Positions 1 to 8,591 of a stretch of 64,000 nt of DNA are shown here, piece after piece; position 1 is the stretch's first letter, and every line of letters starts with the position of its first letter. A program made the translations under genes and the position numbers. The notes under the pieces were generated by a model that was not told the origin of the DNA, searched no databases, and saw nothing but the letters and a program-made list of their open reading frames with translations. The DNA is from Paenibacillus sp. FSL R5-0766. GTDB taxonomy: Bacteria > Bacillota > Bacilli > Paenibacillales > Paenibacillaceae. Location: the NCBI RefSeq assembly GCF_037971845.1, contig NZ_CP150227.1:5828001-5892000 (forward strand), in the 5' to 3' direction.

Positions 1-436
1 GTTCGATGTTCCCCTGATCCTGTACCAATGACATGGGTATTCGTTCACTCGCCTTCTGTGGACAAATACCTACAAGGAAAAGAAAAAACATGATCAATAT
101 GCTTCCTGCTGCGATCAAAAGGACAGGATACAGATCAGCCGAATAGTACAGTCCCCGACTCAGACATCCTGCAAGCAGCAAGACAATGGAGAGTATGCCT
201 AACCCAACAGTCCACCCCGATCCTGAATAACGTTTACACCTCAAACTTTGAGAAAAACTCCCTGACGCATCGGTCTGGATAGCTCCATTTGATTGATGTG
301 TATCACCTTTTTTATACGTATCATCTTTGTTGTATGTATCTTCCCTATTACATGTATTGTCCCCATTACACAAGTCCCTGTTATCTACATATTCTGTATT
401 CCTTACAACTCCCTTATCCATTGTCCCATTCTTCAT
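1..436 (-). CDS. Putative membrane protein, N-terminal part (runs off the window start)
   Basis: An open frame of 145 codons runs from an ATG at 436 off the left edge without a stop. The start is supported by a strong GGAGG site a few bases upstream. The first ~60 residues are hydrophilic and Asn/Asp/Thr-rich, with a short imperfect repeat of the type D-T-Y-x-K. They are followed by two hydrophobic segments (about residues 76-92 and 101-122), which suggests an N-terminal cytoplasmic tail and a multi-pass membrane protein. I do not recognise the family, because the part that would identify it lies outside the window. It is in the same orientation as the methyltransferase upstream of it (620-1867), about 180 bases away. 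Confidence 0.6.
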   Translation of the reverse strand, partial: MKNGTMDKGVVRNTEYVDNRDLCNGDNTCNREDTYNKDDTYKKGDTHQSNGAIQTDASGSFSQSLRCKRYSGSGWTVGLGILSIVLLLAGCLSRGLYYSADLYPVLLIAAGSILIMFFLFLVGICPQKASERIPMSLVQDQGNIE

Positions 437-619
437 CTCCACCCTCCTTCCACCGCTCCGTATGCATAACAAAAAGACAGAAGATCCCGATAACGGGTCC
501 TTCTGCCTGATATACATCTGACAGTTATGATGTGGCTTGCTACGAAGTATGTGCATTGAATATCATTTTACATCCAGGGACCCTAATTGCAGTATGTCCC
601 TTGATTGTCATTGGCACAC

Positions 620-1867
620 TCAGCAAAGGTCGCAATTTGCGGAATCTTGAACGGTTTCTTTGCTCGATTTTGATTTCCCGCCGGCCTGCTTGCCATCGCC
701 AGGAAGCAAATCGGCACAAGCCCGCTCCAAATATGGATCGGCATGAATGAAATCACGGAAAGCTGTGTATTCATTCCACATCTCCGTCACTTCGCCGGCC
801 TGACCACGAACAGCACGAATCAATATGTTTTTAGGCGTATTCTCCATATCGATGAATTCAAGCAATTGTGTCTTGTATCCCATCAGATCAAGCAACTTGG
901 CACGAATCCCATCCGTAGCCAGTGCGGAAAAACGTTCCTTGAGGATGCCATGGGACAATAACGGATTCATCACCGAAGCCTCTACTTGATCAAACAGTTC
1001 ATGCTGACAGCAAGGAACAGACAGAATAACAGAAGCCCCCCAACGAACTGCCTTCTCCAAAGCAGCATCGGTAGCTGTATCACAGGCATGCAGTGTGACA
1101 ACCATATCCACTTCATTTAATTCATCGTAGTCCGCGATGTCTCCAACCAGAAACTTCAGATCGCCATAATGCAATCGATTAGCCAGGTCATTACAATGTT
1201 CAATGACATCTGCCTTCAAGTCCAACCCAATAATCTTGAGTGAACGACGTTGTTGTACAGACAGATAATGATATAACGCAAATGTCAGATAAGACTTGCC
1301 GCAACCAAAATCAACGATGGTCAGTGGACGTCCTTCCGGCAGATGCGGAATGACATCCTGCACCATTTCGAGGAAACGGTTGATCTGTCTGAACTTGTCA
1401 TACTTGCGGGCCAGCACACGACCTTCTTCGTTCATAATGCCAAGTTCAACGAGGAACGATACGGGCACTCCCTCCTCCAATACATATTGCTTCTTGCGAT
1501 TATGCGACAGATCCACTGCAGTTTTGGAAGCAGATTTGGTCAGAATGGATACTTTATATTTTTTGCTGATCAAAATTTGATAGTCTGCCTCGGTCGTACA
1601 GAGCAGCCCTTGACGAAACGTCTCTTCGCATAACAAAGTCATGCGCTCTGCCGCTTCAGCCGGAGTCAAATTCTCGTGCAGCACTTTGTTGTTATAATGA
1701 AATGCAAATTGATAATGCAGCTGATTCTTCAGTGTCACCGGCTTGACTTGCACTTTGGTATACGAGACATTGTCCCGTCTGCGCAGCTGGCTCCAGGTCG
1801 CTGTAATCAGCGAATTCTGTTCAAAGATGTCTTGTATAAGCTTTCGCAATGAATCCACGGGGTACAT
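620..1867 (-). CDS. Class I SAM-dependent methyltransferase
   Basis: This 415-residue protein has a class I SAM-binding signature, V-D-F-G-C-G-K-S-Y-L-T-F, near residue 187. It is followed by a second acidic loop (G-L-D-L-K-A-D) and a V-T-L-H-A-C-D-T-A-T-D segment, which fits the Methyltransf_32 group of RNA/small-molecule methyltransferases. The N-terminal ~170 residues are a separate, less conserved region that may bind substrate. The substrate cannot be read from the sequence. The end is rich in Lys/Ser and probably disordered. The ATG at 1867 is preceded by only a weak AAAGTGAG site. It appears to be transcribed alone or with the membrane protein at 1-436. Confidence 0.8.
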   Translation of the reverse strand: MYPVDSLRKLIQDIFEQNSLITATWSQLRRRDNVSYTKVQVKPVTLKNQLHYQFAFHYNNKVLHENLTPAEAAERMTLLCEETFRQGLLCTTEADYQILISKKYKVSILTKSASKTAVDLSHNRKKQYVLEEGVPVSFLVELGIMNEEGRVLARKYDKFRQINRFLEMVQDVIPHLPEGRPLTIVDFGCGKSYLTFALYHYLSVQQRRSLKIIGLDLKADVIEHCNDLANRLHYGDLKFLVGDIADYDELNEVDMVVTLHACDTATDAALEKAVRWGASVILSVPCCQHELFDQVEASVMNPLLSHGILKERFSALATDGIRAKLLDLMGYKTQLLEFIDMENTPKNILIRAVRGQAGEVTEMWNEYTAFRDFIHADPYLERACADLLPGDGKQAGGKSKSSKETVQDSANCDLC

Positions 1868-1962
1868 CTCACTTTCGGTTTGGTTTGGTCAACCGTTACC
1901 ATACCACAATTACGTTCCCTCTCCAAGTAAAGGCATGTAACAGGCCTTGATCCTATCCATAT

Positions 1963-2667
1963 TTAGGAGTTCATCTCTTGACGACTTAGTTCAGCTAACC
2001 CCTCTTCAACTTCGGTACGCGGCAAACCACCATGCTCCAGCTGTTCATCTGTGAGTTGGCTCAACCTTTCATAGAACGTCTGTACATCATCTCGGTAGCT
2101 CACCGGGAATTCAGCACCAAGCTGGAGCAATCTGTACCAACTGTTCTCTGCTTGGTCGTAACGTCCTTGTTGTTCACGATACAGGGCAAGCTGTCTTTCA
2201 GTTCGAGCAGGAAGTTCATATTCTTTCGTAAGCCCCAACACACCCTCCACCCGTTCCGGTGCGTCCAACAACTTGGGATTAGCCCCATGATTCAATGCAT
2301 ACAGGTAAAAATGAAGTGATCTCATCAATCGAATGACAGCCTCATCCTCTGCGTCCATTCTCTCCTGATCATCGATACCTTCCACTTTGGCCTTCTCTTG
2401 ATAAATGTAAGCCTCTTCTTCAATCAGCCTCGCGGCTTGCTGCAGATTATCTACCTCAATCATTCCGCGAAAACGGAACATTTCAATAACATCCTCTGCT
2501 GGCAATGAGTTCAGTAGAGATAAGTTCAACCCAAACTGCTTGCGCATCAACTCATCCAGTTCAGACAATGCCTCGGTGTGCTTACGCTGCTGTTTGAGCG
2601 TGAACACTTTGCCTATTGCTTCAGTCATTTCCTCCATCATGCGGAGCAGATAATCTTTTCTGAACAT
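1963..2667 (-). CDS. DUF6483-type helical protein
   Basis: A 234-residue, Glu-rich, all-helical protein that opens M-F-R-K-D-Y-L-L-R-M-M. It resembles the DUF6483 proteins common in Paenibacillus, and the family's function is unknown. The open frame extends 16 codons upstream to 2715. I prefer the ATG at 2667 because a GAGGGGG site lies about ten bases before it and family members begin with this M-F-R motif. The C-terminal half has TPR-like alternation (R-Y-D-Q-A-E-N-S-W-Y-R-L-L). No signal peptide or membrane segment is present. The family assignment is from memory of similar proteins. Confidence 0.7.
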   Translation of the reverse strand: MFRKDYLLRMMEEMTEAIGKVFTLKQQRKHTEALSELDELMRKQFGLNLSLLNSLPAEDVIEMFRFRGMIEVDNLQQAARLIEEEAYIYQEKAKVEGIDDQERMDAEDEAVIRLMRSLHFYLYALNHGANPKLLDAPERVEGVLGLTKEYELPARTERQLALYREQQGRYDQAENSWYRLLQLGAEFPVSYRDDVQTFYERLSQLTDEQLEHGGLPRTEVEEGLAELSRQEMNS

Positions 2668-2806
2668 GCTGTATGCCCCCTCATCTTTCGACCCTATACA
2701 TTCAATCGTTCTCATATCGTTCCTTTATATTTATTTTAATTCATGCCATGACAAAAAGCCAAAAACAAGACACACGTGTCTTTGCTCTGGCCATGAACAC
2801 ACTAAA

Positions 2807-2838
2807 CCCCTGCCTATCCCAAAGGGACGTGGCAGGGG
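2807..2838 (-). terminator. Possible terminator hairpin
   Basis: CCCCTGCC (2807-2814) pairs with GGCAGGGG (2831-2838) around a 16-base loop that itself contains CCC/GGG. There is only a weak T-rich tail on the minus strand. It lies downstream of the hydrolase ending at 2939. Confidence 0.35.
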
Positions 2839-2938
2839 CTCGGTTGAAATGGAACTGGGTACTCCTCCTCCACAAGAGGTTGAATCATCCAGAAACCAAA
2901 CTATATTTTAATAAAATCAACATAAATCACTTCATCAA

Positions 2939-3730
2939 TTACTTCGATAATCCAGCCATAAATTGTTTAATGACCTGAATTAACTCTTCAGGAGCTTCAT
3001 ACATGCTCATATGACCCGCACCCGCAATCACGGCTTGCACGATATGTGGCTTGTCACTTGTAAATGTACGTTCTGGCGGGATAACAGCATCCTTCTCTCC
3101 TGCAACCAGCAATACAGGTAACGGTGTAGCCGATAACACATCACGGCGATCCGGGCGTTCCCGCATAGCAAGTGCAGCACCAACAGCACCTTGAGGAGCA
3201 GTCTGGTATCCAATTTCCTTCACACGTGTTACATGCTTAGATAACGATTCCACATGTTCCGGTGCAAACAGTCCGGGAACCAGTCCATCTACAAAATTCA
3301 CGATACCTTCGGTCTGAATGGTGGATACAGCACGAAGGCGTTTTTCCTTGGCTTCTTCACTGTCCGGATAGGCTGTCGAATGAATCAGACCAAATGCATT
3401 CAAACGCTCCGGGTGACGTTGTGCAATCGAGAGCGCAATGTATCCCCCCATCGAGTGTCCCAGAAGGACCGCTTTTTCCACATTCAACTCATCCATCAAC
3501 TGTAATACATCGTTGCCCATCTGTTCGATGGTATAACTTCCTACAGGTGCATCTGTTTTTCCGTGTCCACGCAGATCAGGTACGATACAGCGATAGCTAC
3601 GTGCCAGTTCAGGTACGACCTCATCCCAATACGATGAACTGCCACAGTATCCGTGGAGCAAAATGAGTGCTTCTCCCTTACCTTGTTCGGCATAACAAAT
3701 CGTCGTTCCATCACACATCACTTTTTCCAT
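2939..3730 (-). CDS. Alpha/beta hydrolase
   Basis: A 263-residue alpha/beta-hydrolase-fold enzyme. The oxyanion H-G motif (L-L-H-G-Y) is near residue 26 and the nucleophile elbow G-H-S-M-G-G near residue 94. The acid is in V-A-G-E-K-D near residue 214 and the catalytic His in G-A-G-H-M near residue 241, so the triad is complete. No secretion signal is seen, so it is probably a cytoplasmic esterase or C-C bond hydrolase of undefined substrate. The ATG is preceded by GAGAGGG at good spacing. It is followed at a distance by yyaC in the same direction, but a gap of about 60 bases with AT-rich sequence leaves co-transcription uncertain. Confidence 0.85.
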   Translation of the reverse strand: MEKVMCDGTTICYAEQGKGEALILLHGYCGSSSYWDEVVPELARSYRCIVPDLRGHGKTDAPVGSYTIEQMGNDVLQLMDELNVEKAVLLGHSMGGYIALSIAQRHPERLNAFGLIHSTAYPDSEEAKEKRLRAVSTIQTEGIVNFVDGLVPGLFAPEHVESLSKHVTRVKEIGYQTAPQGAVGAALAMRERPDRRDVLSATPLPVLLVAGEKDAVIPPERTFTSDKPHIVQAVIAGAGHMSMYEAPEELIQVIKQFMAGLSK

Positions 3731-3790
3731 ATAAATCCCTCTCTCTGCGCGAATGATATAATTCAGGTTGTATATTATTAAGCCTACATA

Positions 3791-4348
3791 TCATGAATGA
3801 AACGTTTGTCTCCATTTCCATGCTTCAATTGCGGCGTCTGCAATCGTTCGGGACATCCCCATGACCAGGTGAAGCGAGGTCATCTGCAAAATGGAATAGG
3901 GCCTTGGTCCATTCGCATTAACCACCGCTGCTACACTGTATTGTCCAACAGGAGGTAGCTTGCCTCCAACCGATTGGGCCGGAATGAGTGGGTTATTCGA
4001 GAGATAGTATGTACCTACCGCATGCTTTGGACCCAGACATGCATCAATCGCTATGATGGCATGGTGTGCAGGAATTAGTGCCAATTTCTTTTCCAGCGTA
4101 TCTGCATCACAAGGGGAAGACAGCGTGCCAATCACGTTCTCCATTCCACTCTCTTGCAGTAAACTTCCTGTCAGTGGACCCAGAGCATCCCCGGTGGAAC
4201 GATCCGTACCAATGCAGACAAACGTGATTTCAGCTGGAGAATGAAGTTGAACGATGTTTTTGAAAAATAATACCAGACTCTCTGCGGGCACGCCTTTGCG
4301 GACTTCCCTTCCCTGATGGCGAACCATTTCTCGCTTATACACTGCCAA
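3791..4348 (-). CDS. yyaC: YyaC family sporulation protein (germination-protease-like fold)
   Basis: This is a DUF1256/YyaC protein, a sporulation-associated family of spore-forming Firmicutes that is structurally related to the germination protease Gpr. Diagnostic segments are C-I-G-T-D-R-S-T-G-D-A-L-G-P, A-I-D-A-C-L-G and S-V-G-G-K-L-P-P-V-G. The longest frame begins with a GTG at 4369, but that codon overlaps the ribosome binding site. GGAGGG stands eight bases before a TTG at 4348, which I take as the start (185 residues). Its presence indicates a spore former. The exact role of YyaC is not established in the family. Confidence 0.85.
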   Translation of the reverse strand: MAVYKREMVRHQGREVRKGVPAESLVLFFKNIVQLHSPAEITFVCIGTDRSTGDALGPLTGSLLQESGMENVIGTLSSPCDADTLEKKLALIPAHHAIIAIDACLGPKHAVGTYYLSNNPLIPAQSVGGKLPPVGQYSVAAVVNANGPRPYSILQMTSLHLVMGMSRTIADAAIEAWKWRQTFHS

Positions 4349-4506
4349 GCTGTATTCCCTCCAGTACACTTAAGTTTCCATGAAACCCTGTTGTTGTATC
4401 CATCATTGTAACCGATGCTTGGTTTCCCCGCAAAAGCATTAGCCTGAGCGCTTCCAATCATGATACAATAACAAGAGTTTCCGATACGGAAGGGATGAAC
4501 TTAACG

Positions 4507-4731
4507 ATGGATTTAACACAAGCAACAGCAGCCAATATGGAATATATGATTGAAGCGATCAAAACCAAACTTCGTATGGCAAGCGGTGCCGCCATGCAAG
4601 CTTCTTCATTCCCACTTGAGAAATATGAAGATCTGTTTGACCTGTATGAAATGATTTTGAGCAAGGAACATCTCAGTATCTCTGAAGTGGAAGCTGTCGC
4701 TTCGGAACTGGGTAATCTTCGTAAATCTTAG
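4507..4731 (+). CDS. DUF1128 family protein (YfkK-like)
   Basis: A small 74-residue helical protein matching DUF1128 (Bacillus subtilis YfkK), which also opens M-D-L and has the E-Y-M-x-E-A-I-K-x-K-L-R-M pattern. An ATG four codons upstream (4495) is in frame, but GGAAGGG directly abuts it. The same site is 12 bases from the ATG at 4507, so I place the start there. Function is unknown. The gene is monocistronic, diverges from yyaC and is closed by a strong terminator at 4789-4831. Confidence 0.8.
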   Translation: MDLTQATAANMEYMIEAIKTKLRMASGAAMQASSFPLEKYEDLFDLYEMILSKEHLSISEVEAVASELGNLRKS

Positions 4732-4788
4732 CAAAGTGTTGCTTTTGATCATTTGCGACTTCTATGAAGTCCTTTCAAAAGCAAGCCT

Positions 4789-4831
4789 AAAAAGGACCTG
4801 TTTCCACATCACCGTGGGAACAGGTCCTTTT
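4789..4831. terminator. Strong bidirectional terminator
   Basis: AAAAGGACCTGTTTCC and GGGAACAGGTCCTTTT form a stem of about 15 base pairs with A/T tracts on both sides. It separates the convergent DUF1128 gene and pirin gene and can serve both. Confidence 0.9.
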
Positions 4832-4879
4832 CCACATATTTATATTTCCAGACTATCTTTTACGGAATACATCCCATCC

Positions 4880-5605
4880 TTAAGGCAGGTCAACCAAAAC
4901 AAATTCGGCAGGTTCGCTGTCTGTGCTCGTGATCTGCAGATCACAGCTTTTGCGAATTCGTGCGGCATCCCCCGGCTTGAGGTTGAAGTTGCCATCTGAA
5001 CAATGAATCTCTACATGGCCACTGATCAGAAAAAGATGTGTCCGTCGATCTTCGTGTTGCGGGTACACCAACTTTTTCCCGGACTCCAAATGCGACAAGT
5101 AACAGGTGACATCCTGGGAAATAGACAATGCGCCTTCGCTTTCCTCGCCCCCTTGCCCGGATACAATCGGACATAGACGATTCAAATGCTCCTGCCTCTC
5201 TATTCTCCGATTCGCATAAGATGGTTTCAGCATACGCTCCGATGGCAAGAACCACATCTGAAGGAAACGTACCGGTTCATCCGCTGACGGATTGGTTTCA
5301 GAGTGTTCCACTCCCGTACCCGCACTCATCACCTGGACCGTACCCGGTTCAAGCAATTGTTCTGTTCCCATACTATCCGTATGTTTGAGTGTACCTGATA
5401 TGACATAACTAACAAGTTCAAGATCATGATGTGGATGTTTCTTAAAGCCTTCTTGCGGCATCAGCGTGTTTTCATTATGAGCCAACAGACAGCCAAAATG
5501 GGCGTTGCTTGGATCATCATAATCCGCAAAGGAAAAGCTGAATTCACTGTGTATCCAACCTCGATCCGACGTGTGCCTTTCTTCCGATGTCACCACTTTA
5601 ATCAT
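4880..5605 (-). CDS. Pirin family protein (bicupin, quercetinase-like)
   Basis: A 241-residue pirin of the YhhW/quercetin 2,3-dioxygenase type, made of two cupin domains. The first cupin carries the metal-binding pattern H-P-H-H-D-L-E-L (about residue 58) and later G-V-E-H-S-E-T-N. The second, C-terminal cupin contains H-L-F-L-I-S-G-H. The longer frame starts at 5656. GGAGG lies nine bases before the ATG at 5605 and only three before one at 5611, so 5605 is preferred. It is a cytoplasmic protein of unknown physiological substrate. It is followed by the asparaginase gene in the same direction but about 140 bases apart. Confidence 0.85.
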   Translation of the reverse strand: MIKVVTSEERHTSDRGWIHSEFSFSFADYDDPSNAHFGCLLAHNENTLMPQEGFKKHPHHDLELVSYVISGTLKHTDSMGTEQLLEPGTVQVMSAGTGVEHSETNPSADEPVRFLQMWFLPSERMLKPSYANRRIERQEHLNRLCPIVSGQGGEESEGALSISQDVTCYLSHLESGKKLVYPQHEDRRTHLFLISGHVEIHCSDGNFNLKPGDAARIRKSCDLQITSTDSEPAEFVLVDLP

Positions 5606-5744
5606 GTTCATCCACCTCCAAGGGTTTAGAGCTGCCACATTACCGCGGCAGTCCATGCGTGTATATGAATTGTATAGATGAATACCAGTTGGTATGTCAT
5701 CTTTACCCGGGGTCCGGCAACTCTAATCACGCCCCTTCTTAAGG

Positions 5745-6764
5745 TTATACGCTATCTTCAAGTGAGTGGAGAATGAATTCACTATCTGCATGACCTACAA
5801 GGGTACCCGCATCATTTCGGATGTCCGAAGGGAACACTTCAGCCAAACGTGCAATGGTTCTCTCATTGGAATAACCAATCTGTTTCAAGATGGATTGGGT
5901 AATGAAGGCCCATTCTTCCTCGGAACCATCAAGCACCTTGAAGGTGATTCCCAGTCTTTCTTTTTTCAGGCCAAAACCAAATACCCCCTTGAATCCACCC
6001 TTCGCTACAATGTTATCGTCTTCCAGCAGCACTGAATCTACACGCTCCGTGCCACCTACCATCAACGGATGTTCATTCATAGCTGATGTTATGGTCTCTA
6101 CAGCTGTTCTTGTGGAAGGATCAGCAATAAGATCCGGACAAGCGAGCTTCAGATAAGCATTCGACAATGCCGACAACGGCAAAGAAAATACCGGAAAGCC
6201 GCAGCCATCCGTCCCAAGCTCAATTTCTTTTTCCTCAATACCTGCCAGGTCGGCAAAAGTTTCAAGAATTTCTCGTTGCACCGGATGATCCGGTTCAGCG
6301 TAACTGCCCAGATCAACCTGCTTCATCTGACTGTACCCCAGAATTCCCAGATGTTTGCCGGAGCAGTTGTGCAAGATGCGCCGTTTCTCTCCTTGTGCAC
6401 GTAACCATTGATTACGGCTTTCTTCATTAAGCGGATAACTTGGTGCACAGATCAGACATTCTTCTCCCAATCCGATCTTACCGGATAACTGCTCCAGCAC
6501 CCGAATGTGTTCCGGTTCCGAACGATGCGAAGAGGACATAATAGCAATCTCCTGTGCTGATAGGCCATAGTGACTGGCAATTCCTGCCCGAATACCTGGA
6601 ATGGCTTGAAAAGGTTTCGCAGATGAGCGAGTGAACGCTCTGAAATGAGGGTCACCAGCCGAGTATACGATTCGGCCATACTCATCCGTAATACTTATGT
6701 GTCCGTAATGGGCGCATTCCATAACGCCTGCACGGTATTCTTTAATTAACAAGGCACTCTCCAT
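5745..6764 (-). CDS. L-asparaginase II family protein (AnsA type, PF06089)
   Basis: A 339-residue protein of the asparaginase II (Rhizobium etli AnsA) family, unrelated in fold to the E. coli type enzymes. Family signatures are M-S-S-S-H-R-S-E-P-E-H, N-C-S-G-K-H-L-G, the D-G-C-G-F-P motif and K-G-G-F-K-G-V-F-G-F-G near the C-terminus. It probably hydrolyses asparagine to aspartate and ammonia in the cytoplasm. No signal peptide is visible. The frame is open from 6812. AAAGGAG with nine-base spacing supports the ATG at 6764, which gives the usual family N-terminus. Confidence 0.85.
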   Translation of the reverse strand: MESALLIKEYRAGVMECAHYGHISITDEYGRIVYSAGDPHFRAFTRSSAKPFQAIPGIRAGIASHYGLSAQEIAIMSSSHRSEPEHIRVLEQLSGKIGLGEECLICAPSYPLNEESRNQWLRAQGEKRRILHNCSGKHLGILGYSQMKQVDLGSYAEPDHPVQREILETFADLAGIEEKEIELGTDGCGFPVFSLPLSALSNAYLKLACPDLIADPSTRTAVETITSAMNEHPLMVGGTERVDSVLLEDDNIVAKGGFKGVFGFGLKKERLGITFKVLDGSEEEWAFITQSILKQIGYSNERTIARLAEVFPSDIRNDAGTLVGHADSEFILHSLEDSV

Positions 6765-6864
6765 GCGAGTTCTCTCCTTTGTACTCCCGATTTCATCTCT
6801 GCTTTGCGTCACGACGCCGCATGGGATATCTTAAATAGTATAGTACAAAAACGACGTTTTTACA

Positions 6865-6890
6865 GTTTTTTCGACAGGCATTTCGGGTAT
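6865..6890 (+). promoter_or_regulatory. Candidate SigB promoter of the PAP2 gene
   Basis: GTTTTT (6865-6870), a 14-base spacer and GGGTAT (6885-6890) match the Bacillus SigB consensus GTTTAA-N12-14-GGGTAT, with a perfect -10. It sits 52 bases before the PAP2 start codon. Confidence 0.6.
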
Positions 6891-6941
6891 AGCTTTATCA
6901 TCTATGTTCATCTACTACAATAACTGAAGGAGAAACTCATT

Positions 6942-7643
6942 ATGCCGCGCAAAACGTATTCAGCAGACTCATTCAGTTCAAATTCAGGCACGTTATTACG
7001 TCCACTCCTCAACTGGGGTTTGACTGGTCTGGCCCTCAGCGCATCGGTTGTATTCATCCTGGCAGGTCTGGGTGCCTGGTTGGGTGCTGATGTTATTATT
7101 CGTCTGGATGATCAAATTCAGCAATTATTTTATCTGAATTCAGATTCACGTCTTTATCTGTTCCCTTACACTGCATTCATAACCGCACTGGGCTCATTCA
7201 AAATCTCTGCTGTGGCTACCGGAGGTTTTGCTCTTCTTTTCTTCATACAACGCAGTCCAAGGTTTGTTATATATGGATATGCGCTCACAGGAAGTTTTGC
7301 CATGATGTGGGTTCTGAACACGTTATTGAAGGAATTTTTCAGACGAAGCAGACCTGAACTGGATCATCTGCTGGTCGTTCACGGGTACAGCTTTCCGAGC
7401 GGACATGCCATGATCTCCATGGGTTTCTACGGCATGCTCTTTGTAATCTGGGCCATTGAACGACAGCGACATAACTCTTTCGGTGTGTGGCTTCCTGTTC
7501 TATGTGGTATCAGTTTTATTTTCTTGATTGGCCTCAGCCGAATCATGTTGGGCGTTCATTATCCTACGGATGTATTTACTGGATTTACTGCTGGATTGGC
7601 ATGGATCTTCTGCATGGTTAAAGGTATTAAACAAAGTCGCTAA
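6942..7643 (+). CDS. PAP2 family phosphatase
   Basis: A 233-residue integral membrane phosphatase with the three type-2 phosphatidic acid phosphatase signatures: K-E-F-F-R-R-S-R-P (residues 130-138), P-S-G-H (152-155) and S-R-I-M-L-G-V-H-Y-P-T-D (199-210). About six hydrophobic segments are present. Likely substrates are undecaprenyl pyrophosphate, phosphatidylglycerophosphate or phosphatidic acid, with the active site facing outward. AAGGAG is at good spacing before the ATG. A SigB-type promoter lies just upstream and the next genes are general-stress genes, so it may act in envelope stress. Which lipid it uses cannot be decided from sequence. Confidence 0.88.
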   Translation: MPRKTYSADSFSSNSGTLLRPLLNWGLTGLALSASVVFILAGLGAWLGADVIIRLDDQIQQLFYLNSDSRLYLFPYTAFITALGSFKISAVATGGFALLFFIQRSPRFVIYGYALTGSFAMMWVLNTLLKEFFRRSRPELDHLLVVHGYSFPSGHAMISMGFYGMLFVIWAIERQRHNSFGVWLPVLCGISFIFLIGLSRIMLGVHYPTDVFTGFTAGLAWIFCMVKGIKQSR

Positions 7644-7689
7644 AGAATGAATTCCTCTGATTTCCAGTTCATTCATCCTGATCTTTATT

Positions 7690-7713
7690 GTTTCACAGGG
7701 TTGCACGGGGTTT
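7690..7713 (+). promoter_or_regulatory. Candidate SigB promoter of the glsB-ytxH unit
   Basis: GTTTCA (7690-7695), 12 bases, then GGGTTT (7708-7713). It is about 65 bases before the GlsB start codon. The -35 is the same GTTTCA found before rsbV, yflT and the DUF1328 gene. Confidence 0.55.
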
Positions 7714-7777
7714 ATATACGAAGTAAGCAAACGCGAACAGACAACATCCTACATCAAGTTTAAAGGAGGCGGTTGTT

Positions 7778-8035
7778 ATGTGGGGCATCATTATCAGCAT
7801 TGTGATGGCTGTCATCATCGGTTTGATCGGAGATGCACTTGCCGGTCACAACATGCCTGGAGGCATAATCGGTGCAATGATCGCCGGATTTGCCGGAGCC
7901 TGGCTGGGAGCACTTTTGCTTGGTAACTGGGGACCAGTTATCGGTAACTTTGCCATCATCCCTGCCATCATTGGTACAGCGCTCTTTGTTTTCTTGCTGG
8001 GGCTTGTGTCCAGACTGCTAAGACAGGCTGCCTGA
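7778..8035 (+). CDS. GlsB/YeaQ/YmgE family stress membrane protein
   Basis: An 85-residue, Gly/Ala/Ile-rich protein with three hydrophobic helices, of the transglycosylase-associated (GlsB/YeaQ/YmgE) family. Typical features are the G-L-I-G-D-A-L-A-G turn, the G-A-M-I-A-G-F-A-G-A-W-L-G helix and a basic end (R-L-L-R-Q). Members are small membrane proteins induced by general stress, and their biochemical role is unknown. The start is fixed by a consensus AAAGGAGG ribosome binding site. A SigB-like promoter lies upstream. ytxH follows 64 bases later without a terminator, so the two are probably one transcript. Confidence 0.85.
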   Translation: MWGIIISIVMAVIIGLIGDALAGHNMPGGIIGAMIAGFAGAWLGALLLGNWGPVIGNFAIIPAIIGTALFVFLLGLVSRLLRQAA

Positions 8036-8099
8036 TTCGGGCAACAAGGTGTTCGTTGTTTCGTATTTGTTTCTTAAATTGAAGAAGGAGTGATTAGAC

Positions 8100-8507
8100 A
8101 TGAATAAAGCAGAAGAGCAATATCCTGTACAGACGGGTTCAACTTTCGCAAAAGGTATTTTCATCGGGGGTTTGCTGGGAGCTGCAGCAGCACTACTCTT
8201 TGCGCCTAAACCGGGACGTGAATTGCGTGGTGACCTTTCCGAGAAAGTGGGCATCGTTACTGACCGAACCAAAGAAGTGGCAACTGTTGTAAGTGACAAA
8301 GCAACTGAACTGGCTAAAACGGTCTCTTCCAAAACTTCCGACATTGCAAAAACGGTAAATCAAGGCCGCAATGATGTAATGGACTCTGTGAGAAAAGCGT
8401 CCGCTGATGTGGCTAACGAAGCATCCCGTGCATCTGATGAAGTGGCTGCCGCTTCCGTTGAAGCGAAGGAAGATGCACGTAAAGAACTTAACTCGACCAG
8501 CCTGTAA
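8100..8507 (+). CDS. YtxH domain general-stress protein
   Basis: A 135-residue protein with an N-terminal hydrophobic Gly/Ala segment (residues ~17-40, F-I-G-G-L-L-G-A-A-A-A-L-L-F-A-P) ending in the K-P-G-R-E-L-R-G-D motif typical of YtxH proteins. The rest is a long Ala/Lys/Asp/Val-rich amphipathic helix resembling LEA-like stress proteins. In Bacillus subtilis YtxH belongs to the SigB regulon. It is probably anchored in the membrane with the helix in the cytoplasm. AAGAAGGAG precedes the ATG. It is likely co-transcribed with the GlsB gene and closed by the hairpin at 8529-8561. Confidence 0.85.
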   Translation: MNKAEEQYPVQTGSTFAKGIFIGGLLGAAAALLFAPKPGRELRGDLSEKVGIVTDRTKEVATVVSDKATELAKTVSSKTSDIAKTVNQGRNDVMDSVRKASADVANEASRASDEVAAASVEAKEDARKELNSTSL

Positions 8508-8528
8508 GGCGATACAGATCGAGAGACC

Positions 8529-8561
8529 AATAGCCAGCTGCACTTCAGCTGGCTATTTTTT
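8529..8561 (+). terminator. Intrinsic terminator after ytxH
   Basis: AATAGCCAGCTG and CAGCTGGCTATT pair around a five-base loop, followed by a T-run. The next gene begins about 30 bases later, so that gene must be fed by read-through or by a promoter overlapping this hairpin. Confidence 0.85.
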
Positions 8562-8591
8562 ATCCAATGCGAGTTGAGGAGGACGAATAAT

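Noticed and set aside
5700..5715. GGGTAA on the minus strand considered as a SigB -10 before the pirin/asparaginase region
   Set aside because: The sequence 14 bases upstream is GATTAG, not GTTT-like, and its position does not fit a gene start.
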